Below, one piece after another: positions 59,203 through 64,000 of a stretch of DNA of 64,000 nt. The stretch is from Gemmatimonadota bacterium (GTDB lineage: Bacteria; Gemmatimonadota; Gemmatimonadetes; Longimicrobiales; Gaopeijiaceae). The translations under genes and the position numbers were made by a program. The stretch is taken from positions 17,290 to 81,289 of the forward strand of contig JAGWBP010000019.1 of NCBI GenBank assembly GCA_021295835.1. Reading direction: 5' to 3'. A model generated the notes under the pieces. It had not been told where the DNA came from. It searched no databases and was given only the letters and a program-made list of their open reading frames with translations. Numbering within the stretch: position 1 is the stretch's first letter; every line of letters begins with the position of its first letter.

Positions 59203-59754
59203 ATGGAGCAGATGACGCAGGCCGAGACCAAGATGGGCGAGGCGGTCGCCGCCGCCGAGCGCGAGTTCGGGAAGGTGCGGACCGGCAAGGCCGTCCCGTC
59301 GATACTCGACAGCGTGCTGGTCGACGCCTACGGCGGTCGCATGCCGCTCAACCAGGTCTCCACGGTGACCGCTCCGGATGCCGCCCTCCTCGCGATTCAG
59401 CCCTTTGACGCGACGCTGATCGAAGCGATCGAGAAGGCAGTGATGGCCGCCGGACTGGGCCTCAATCCTTCGAACGACGGTACCCTGGTCAGGGTCCCGA
59501 TCCCGCCGCTCAGCGAGGAGCGACGCCGGGAGTACGTGCGGCTCCTCCACCGGATGGCGGAGGAGGCCCGCGTCTCGGTCCGCCGCGCGCGCCAGGCGGC
59601 CAACGATCAGATCCGGGGGACGCTCCGCGGCCACGAAGTCGGCGAGGACGAGGCCCGCCGGGCGATGGGGGAGATCCAGAAGCTCACCGACGAGCATGTG
59701 CGGCGCATCGACGAGCTGCTGGCGGCTAAGGAGAAAGAGGTGATGGCGATCTGA
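59203..59754 (+). CDS. frr: ribosome recycling factor
   Basis: A 183-residue factor that splits post-termination ribosomes with EF-G. It is helical: EFGKVRTGKAVPSILD, LNQVSTVTAPDAALLAIQPFD, GTLVRVPIPPLSEERRREYV and RRIDELLAAKEKEVMAI match the family. GGGAGGAG stands just before the ATG. Length is standard. Confidence 0.97.
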   Translation: MEQMTQAETKMGEAVAAAEREFGKVRTGKAVPSILDSVLVDAYGGRMPLNQVSTVTAPDAALLAIQPFDATLIEAIEKAVMAAGLGLNPSNDGTLVRVPIPPLSEERRREYVRLLHRMAEEARVSVRRARQAANDQIRGTLRGHEVGEDEARRAMGEIQKLTDEHVRRIDELLAAKEKEVMAI

Positions 59755-59781
59755 AGCCCGTCGCCGAACCGCCGCTACTCA

Positions 59782-60525
59782 ATGGTCTCTGACCTTCTGG
59801 ACGCCGTTCGTGCGGGTTCCCGCGTGCCCCGCCATGTGGCCATCGTCATGGACGGCAACGGGCGCTGGGCCGAGGGTCGGGGCCTGGCTCGGCACCTGGG
59901 CCACGGGGAGGGGATGAAGGCCGTGCGGGAATCGGTGGAGGCCTCGCTCGCGGCCGGGGTGGAGATTCTGACGCTCTTCGCCTTCTCGACCCAGAACTGG
60001 AAGCGCCCCGAGGCCGAGGTCCGGGCCCTGATGGAGGCGCTCCGCACCTACGCCCGCAAGGAGTCGGCGGAGCTTGCCGCCTCCGGTGTCGAGGTGCGAG
60101 TGCTCGGGGAGGTGGAGCGCCTCAACGCCGCTTCGCGCGATGCCGTCAGGCACATCGAGGAGGTGACCGGCGGGGGCTCGGAGCTGCGGCTGAATCTCAT
60201 GGTGTCGTACGGCGGCCGGGAGGAGCTCGTGCGAGCGGTGCGGTCGATGGCTCGGAGGGCGGGCGACGGGCTCCTCGATCCGGGCTCGATCGACGCCGAT
60301 CTACTTGAGGGCGCCCTCTATACGGCGGGTCTCCCGGATCCGGACCTCCTCGTCCGCACCTCGGGCGAGCAGCGCATCAGCAACTTCATGCTCTGGCAGC
60401 TTGCGTACACGGAGATACACATCACGGCGACGCTATGGCCCGACTTTGACCGGGGTGACTTCTACGCCGCCCTCCTGGACTATCAGCGGCGTGAGCGCCG
60501 CTTCGGCGAGGTCGGGACCGGGTGA
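59782..60525 (+). CDS. uppS: undecaprenyl diphosphate synthase
   Basis: A 247-residue cis-prenyltransferase that builds the C55 carrier lipid for cell-wall synthesis. The first motif HVAIVMDGNGRWAEGRG carries the catalytic Asp; AFSTQNWKRPEAEV, MVSYGGREELVRAV and the C-terminal DLLVRTSGEQRISNFMLWQ and LWPDF follow in the usual order. It overlaps cdsA by four bases (GTGA). Confidence 0.96.
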   Translation: MVSDLLDAVRAGSRVPRHVAIVMDGNGRWAEGRGLARHLGHGEGMKAVRESVEASLAAGVEILTLFAFSTQNWKRPEAEVRALMEALRTYARKESAELAASGVEVRVLGEVERLNAASRDAVRHIEEVTGGGSELRLNLMVSYGGREELVRAVRSMARRAGDGLLDPGSIDADLLEGALYTAGLPDPDLLVRTSGEQRISNFMLWQLAYTEIHITATLWPDFDRGDFYAALLDYQRRERRFGEVGTG

Positions 60526-61439
60526 CAGACTCCGGATCTCCGCGGGCTGGGACTGGCGGAGGCGCAGCCGGCACCGGCGAGCTCCGGAGGCGGGTTATGG
60601 TCGCCGTCATCGGGCTGCCGCTCTTCGTGCTGGTGCTCTACCTGGGAGGCTGGTACCTGGGGGCGCTCGTGGCGCTGGTAGCGGCGCAGGCCACACGCGA
60701 GCTCTTCGCTCTCGCCTCGGCTGTCGGGGTGCGACCGGTTGGGTGGCTCGGCGTCGCGGCGTCGGCGGGCACGGTTCTTCTAGCCGCCTGCGAACCCGAC
60801 TTTGCGGAGTGGGGCGCCCGAGTGCTGGTCCTTCTCCTCCTCGTGGGGCTCGTCTCCTCTGGCGTCCTGCTCCGGAGGAGTGGCGAGCATTCCTTCCTCG
60901 CCTCGGCGTGCGCCACCGTCGTGGCTCCGCTCTACATCGGCGCCACACTCTCCTTTGCGCTGCTCATCCGCCACATTCCCGAAGCTCGGGGTGCCTCCGC
61001 AGAGCTGCCCTGGGAGGGGACGATGCTCGTCCTGCTGGCGCTCGGCGTGGTCTGGGTCGGCGACAGCGCGGCCTACTTTGTCGGCAGGGCGGTGGGGCGC
61101 AGGCGCCTCGCCCCCCGCCTGAGCCCGGGCAAGACCGTGGAAGGATCGGTTGCAGGGCTCGTCGCCGCCACGGCGACGGGGGCGCTCATGGGACTCGCAC
61201 TGCAGGATCTTGCGACGGCGCCCATCTCGCCGATGGCCGGGGCCTGGATGGGGCTGGTGCTGGGTGCCGCGGGCCAGTTCGGCGACTTGACCGAGTCGCT
61301 CCTGAAGCGCGATGCCGGCATCAAGGACTCCGGCACGCTACTTCCCGGGCACGGCGGGGTGCTCGACCGCTTCGACGCAACCTTCTTCACCCTCCCGACT
61401 GCCTACGCCCTCCTCCAGCTCGCCCCCGCTCTGCAGTGA
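60522..61439 (+). CDS. cdsA: phosphatidate cytidylyltransferase
   Basis: A 305-residue multi-helix membrane enzyme making CDP-diacylglycerol, the precursor of all phospholipids. The C-terminal signature SLLKRDAGIKDSGTLLPGHG with GGVLDRFDA is intact, preceded by DSAAYFVGRAVGRRRLAP and LSPGKTVEGSVAG. GTG start overlaps uppS. Its stop overlaps the dxr GTG. Confidence 0.95.
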   Translation: MTDSGSPRAGTGGGAAGTGELRRRVMVAVIGLPLFVLVLYLGGWYLGALVALVAAQATRELFALASAVGVRPVGWLGVAASAGTVLLAACEPDFAEWGARVLVLLLLVGLVSSGVLLRRSGEHSFLASACATVVAPLYIGATLSFALLIRHIPEARGASAELPWEGTMLVLLALGVVWVGDSAAYFVGRAVGRRRLAPRLSPGKTVEGSVAGLVAATATGALMGLALQDLATAPISPMAGAWMGLVLGAAGQFGDLTESLLKRDAGIKDSGTLLPGHGGVLDRFDATFFTLPTAYALLQLAPALQ

Positions 61440-62581
61440 AGCGCATTGCCGTCCTGGGTGCCACAGGGTCGATCGGGCGCTCGACGCTGGCGGTCGCACG
61501 GCGCCACCCAGACCGCTTCCAGATCGTCGCCCTCTCGGCCCTCGGCTCGGTCGCCGAGCTCGAGAGCGTCGCCTCCGAGTTCGGCGTCTCCGAGGTGGCC
61601 GTCGCCGACCCTGCCGCCCTCGGCCCGCTGGCCGGTCGGGGCTGGCGCTCCGGCCCCGAGGGTGTGGAGGAGCTGGCGCGGCTGCCGGAGGTCGATATCG
61701 TGGTCAATGCGGTAGTCGGAGCTGCGGGGCTGGTCCCGACCATTGCCGCCCTGGAGGCGGGCAAGCGCTGCGCCCTCGCCAACAAGGAGTCGCTCGTCGC
61801 CGCCGGCGGGATCGTGCTGGCCGCGGCCGAGAGGGGCGGGGGCGAGCTGGTGCCGGTAGACAGCGAACACTCGGCGATCCACCAGTGCCTGAGCGGTGCC
61901 GCGCCGGTGGGGGCGCACCGCCTGATACTCACCGCGAGCGGAGGCCCCTTCCGCCAGGCGACCGACGAGGAACTCGAGCGCGTCACCGCCGCCAGCGCCT
62001 TGCGGCATCCGACCTGGGAGATGGGGAGGAAGATCACCATCGATTCGGCGACCCTCGCCAACAAGGCCCTGGAGGTAGTCGAGGCGCACCACCTCTTCGG
62101 GATGCCCTACGATCGGATCGACGTGGTCGTGCACCCGACCTCGATCGTGCACTCCTTCGTGGAGTTCGTGGACGGATCGGTGATCTCGCAGATGGGAGCT
62201 CCCAGCATGGAGGTGCCGATCCTCTACGCGCTGACGTGGCCCCGGCGAGCGAGCGACGCGCAGCTACGGGGCTTCGATCCGGTGGCGATCTCGCCGCTGG
62301 CCTTCGAGCCCGTCGACGATCGCCGCTTCCCCCTCTTCCGCGTCGGCGTGAACGCGGGCCGGGCGGGCGGCGCGGCGCCGGCGGTCTTCAACGCGGCCAA
62401 CGAGGTGGCGGTCGAGGCATTCCTCGAGGGTCGGGTTAGCTTCGCTGGTATGGCTCGGGTCGTCGAGGAGACGCTGGAGGTGCACGGCGAGCTCCCGGTC
62501 GACACGCTGGACGACGTGCTCGGGGCCGACCGTGAGGCCAGAGGTCGCGCGCGGGCCGAAATCGAGGCAATCGGAGCATGA
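61436..62581 (+). CDS. dxr: 1-deoxy-D-xylulose 5-phosphate reductoisomerase
   Basis: A 381-residue NADPH enzyme converting DXP to MEP, the committed step of the MEP isoprenoid pathway. NADPH loop IAVLGATGSIGRSTLAV, ALANKESLVAAGG, metal/substrate motif PVDSEHSAIHQCL, LTASGGPF and IDSATLANKALEVVEAHHLF are all present. GTG start overlaps cdsA, and the end overlaps rseP. Confidence 0.97.
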   Translation: MKRIAVLGATGSIGRSTLAVARRHPDRFQIVALSALGSVAELESVASEFGVSEVAVADPAALGPLAGRGWRSGPEGVEELARLPEVDIVVNAVVGAAGLVPTIAALEAGKRCALANKESLVAAGGIVLAAAERGGGELVPVDSEHSAIHQCLSGAAPVGAHRLILTASGGPFRQATDEELERVTAASALRHPTWEMGRKITIDSATLANKALEVVEAHHLFGMPYDRIDVVVHPTSIVHSFVEFVDGSVISQMGAPSMEVPILYALTWPRRASDAQLRGFDPVAISPLAFEPVDDRRFPLFRVGVNAGRAGGAAPAVFNAANEVAVEAFLEGRVSFAGMARVVEETLEVHGELPVDTLDDVLGADREARGRARAEIEAIGA

Positions 62582-63921
62582 TCTACGTACTCTCCACTCT
62601 CTTCCTGCTCGGAGTCCTGATCTTCGTGCACGAGCTGGGGCACTTCTGGGCCGCCAGGTCGGTCGGAATCGGTGTCGAGCGCTTCTCGATCGGGTTCGGG
62701 CCGCGCCTCTGGGGCTTCACCCGGGGCGAAACCGAGTATTGGATCGCAGCGATCCCGCTGGGCGGGTACGTGAAGATGCAGGGGATGGACGACGAGGTCA
62801 TGGAGCGCCTCGAGGGTAAGGAGGCGGCGCCGAGGGAGCCCTCCGCCGCGGACTTCGACTCCAAGTCGATCCCGGCGCGCGCCTTCGTGATCTCGGCGGG
62901 CGTGCTCATGAACATGATCTTCGCATTTGCGACCTACGTCTTCGTTGCGGGCGCGTGGGGTGTGGAGGAGCCAGCCACCACACGGGTGATGGCCGTCGAG
63001 AGCGCGAGCCTCCCCGCAGGTGCCGGGGCGCTCTCCCGGATTGCCCCCGGAGCGACGGTCGTCCGCGTGGGCAACCTGACGCCGCAATCCTGGGGAGACA
63101 TAACGCGGGGGCTGGCCGACGGCGAGCCCGGCCCCGTGCAGGTGCGTACCGAGTCCCCGGATGCGGTCTTCGAGATCGTGCTCCCGGAGAGCCGGGCCGA
63201 GCGCAGCCGGATCGCGGCCTCTCTCCTCTACTGGGTCGATCCGGTCGTCGGAGAGGTCGTGCGGGGCGGTCCTGCCGCCACTTCGTCGATCGAGGTGGGT
63301 GACCTGATCACGAGTGTGGCGGCGGAGGATGTGCGGAGCTGGACGGACGTTACCCGCGAGCTTGCATCGAGGCCGGGCGAGACGATAGAGATCGGCATCC
63401 TCCGCGAGGGCGACGCTCTCTTCCGCACCGTCGAGCTGGGGGAGATTCGGTCAGCCACCGGCGAGCCAGTCGGTCGGCTGGGCGTTTACGTGGCTGACGT
63501 CGAGACGCATGCCGTCCCGGTGGGTCTCGTCGACGCGATCGAGAGAGGGGCGGGCAGGACGGTCCTGGTGACCGGCCGCATCCTGAGCTTCCTGGGTGAC
63601 CTGGTGACAGGCGGCATCTCTCCGAGGGAGCTCGGTTCGCTGGGTACGATCGCGGTGGCCTCGGGCGACGCGGTGGGGCGAGGTGCACCCGCCTACCTGG
63701 ACTTCATGGCCCTCTTCAGCATCAATCTGGCGATCCTCAACATGCTGCCGATCCCCGTCCTGGATGGCGGCCACATGGTGTTCCTGGGTCTGGAGCTGGT
63801 CCGCGGCCGCAAGCTGTCGGTCAGGCAGCGGCTCCGCTGGAGCCAGATCGGCATGGTCTTCGTCCTGGCGATCATGGTGTGGGCGCTCAGCAACGATGCG
63901 CTCCGCTTTCTGGGCTTCTAG
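62578..63921 (+). CDS. rseP: RIP metalloprotease RseP
   Basis: A 447-residue intramembrane zinc protease (site-2 protease) that cleaves anti-sigma factors and signal-peptide remnants. The zinc motif FVHELGHFWAAR is in the first helix, and the third ligand region NMLPIPVLDGGHM is near the C-terminus. Two PDZ-like segments lie between (about residues 125-215 and 215-300), and there are four hydrophobic helices. It closes the uppS-cdsA-dxr-rseP run, all coupled by overlaps. Confidence 0.95.
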   Translation: MIYVLSTLFLLGVLIFVHELGHFWAARSVGIGVERFSIGFGPRLWGFTRGETEYWIAAIPLGGYVKMQGMDDEVMERLEGKEAAPREPSAADFDSKSIPARAFVISAGVLMNMIFAFATYVFVAGAWGVEEPATTRVMAVESASLPAGAGALSRIAPGATVVRVGNLTPQSWGDITRGLADGEPGPVQVRTESPDAVFEIVLPESRAERSRIAASLLYWVDPVVGEVVRGGPAATSSIEVGDLITSVAAEDVRSWTDVTRELASRPGETIEIGILREGDALFRTVELGEIRSATGEPVGRLGVYVADVETHAVPVGLVDAIERGAGRTVLVTGRILSFLGDLVTGGISPRELGSLGTIAVASGDAVGRGAPAYLDFMALFSINLAILNMLPIPVLDGGHMVFLGLELVRGRKLSVRQRLRWSQIGMVFVLAIMVWALSNDALRFLGF

Positions 63922-63922
63922 C

Positions 63923-64000
63923 CTACCCTCCCGCCGCCAGGAACCGCTCCGCCTCGAGCGCGGCCATGCACCCCGTCCCCGCCGCCGAGACCGCCTGGCG
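63923..64000 (-). CDS. trxB: thioredoxin reductase, 3' end
   Basis: The last 25 codons of a minus-strand gene entering from the right edge: RQAVSAAGTGCMAALEAER, then FLAAGG and TAG. The pattern RQAVxAAGxGCMAALEAERFL is the usual C-terminus of thioredoxin-disulfide reductase. It converges with rseP with a single base between the stops. The fragment is too short for more. Confidence 0.75.
   Translation of the reverse strand, partial: RQAVSAAGTGCMAALEAERFLAAGG

Noticed and set aside
1..64000. CRISPR array, rRNA or tRNA genes
   Set aside because: No regularly spaced repeats and no rRNA/tRNA-like segments seen in the intergenic spaces.

Overview
The window is a high-GC, gene-dense bacterial chromosome segment. 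Several things point to Gemmatimonadota: a complete nuoD-to-nuoN order, a bacillithiol-type deacetylase, exported six-bladed propellers, a TonB receptor with a carboxypeptidase-like N-terminal domain, and the rplM-rpsI-rpsB-tsf-pyrH-frr-uppS-cdsA-dxr-rseP chain. The plant-type LRR lipoprotein and the monomodular methylating PKS would fit a marine or sponge-associated lineage. The phylum is inferred from gene style, not from a marker search. I see no rRNA, tRNA or CRISPR array.

Layout. (1) 1-11.7 kb: complex I operon, end of nuoD through nuoN, with mostly overlapping genes and one unrecognised small membrane ORF between nuoH and nuoI, followed by a phosphohexomutase. (2) 13.2-19.7 kb: accessory secreted proteins, namely an antisense LRR lipoprotein, a trypsin-fold exported protease, a TonB-dependent receptor and a lipoprotein. 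(3) 19.8-36.1 kb: a polyketide locus. It holds a Sfp-type phosphopantetheinyl transferase, the degraded remains of a small mobile element bounded by two copies of a paired-palindrome repeat, a 3502-residue PKS, a SulP/NCS2-like permease fused to a degenerate anti-sigma-type ATPase domain, and on the opposite strand a stand-alone acyl carrier protein with an alpha/beta hydrolase. (4) 36.2-39.5 kb: DUF6526 and MerC membrane proteins, then a cassette of propeller lipoprotein, thioredoxin-like lipoprotein and a small exported four-cysteine peptide, closed by a strong hairpin. (5) 39.6-46.6 kb, minus strand: TolC-MacA-two MacB-like permeases-BshB1, translationally coupled, without an ATPase gene. 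(6) 46.8-55.8 kb: a very large NtrY-like histidine kinase, ComM, a cysteine desulfurase-like enzyme, an NtrC-type regulator and a group-2 sigma factor. (7) 56-64 kb: ribosomal proteins, EF-Ts, UMP kinase, ribosome recycling factor, isoprenoid/phospholipid precursor enzymes and RseP, with the 3' end of trxB entering from the right.

The most unusual part is the polyketide locus. One fully reducing, C-methylating module is followed by a second KS and an AT that has lost its catalytic serine and about 65 residues. The protein then stops at the point where a DH would begin. Chain handling probably continues on the separate ACP and hydrolase encoded downstream. The predicted product class (inference) is a methyl-branched, saturated acyl chain. 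The second candidate for a new system is the propeller/thioredoxin/cysteine-peptide cassette at 37.4-39.4 kb.
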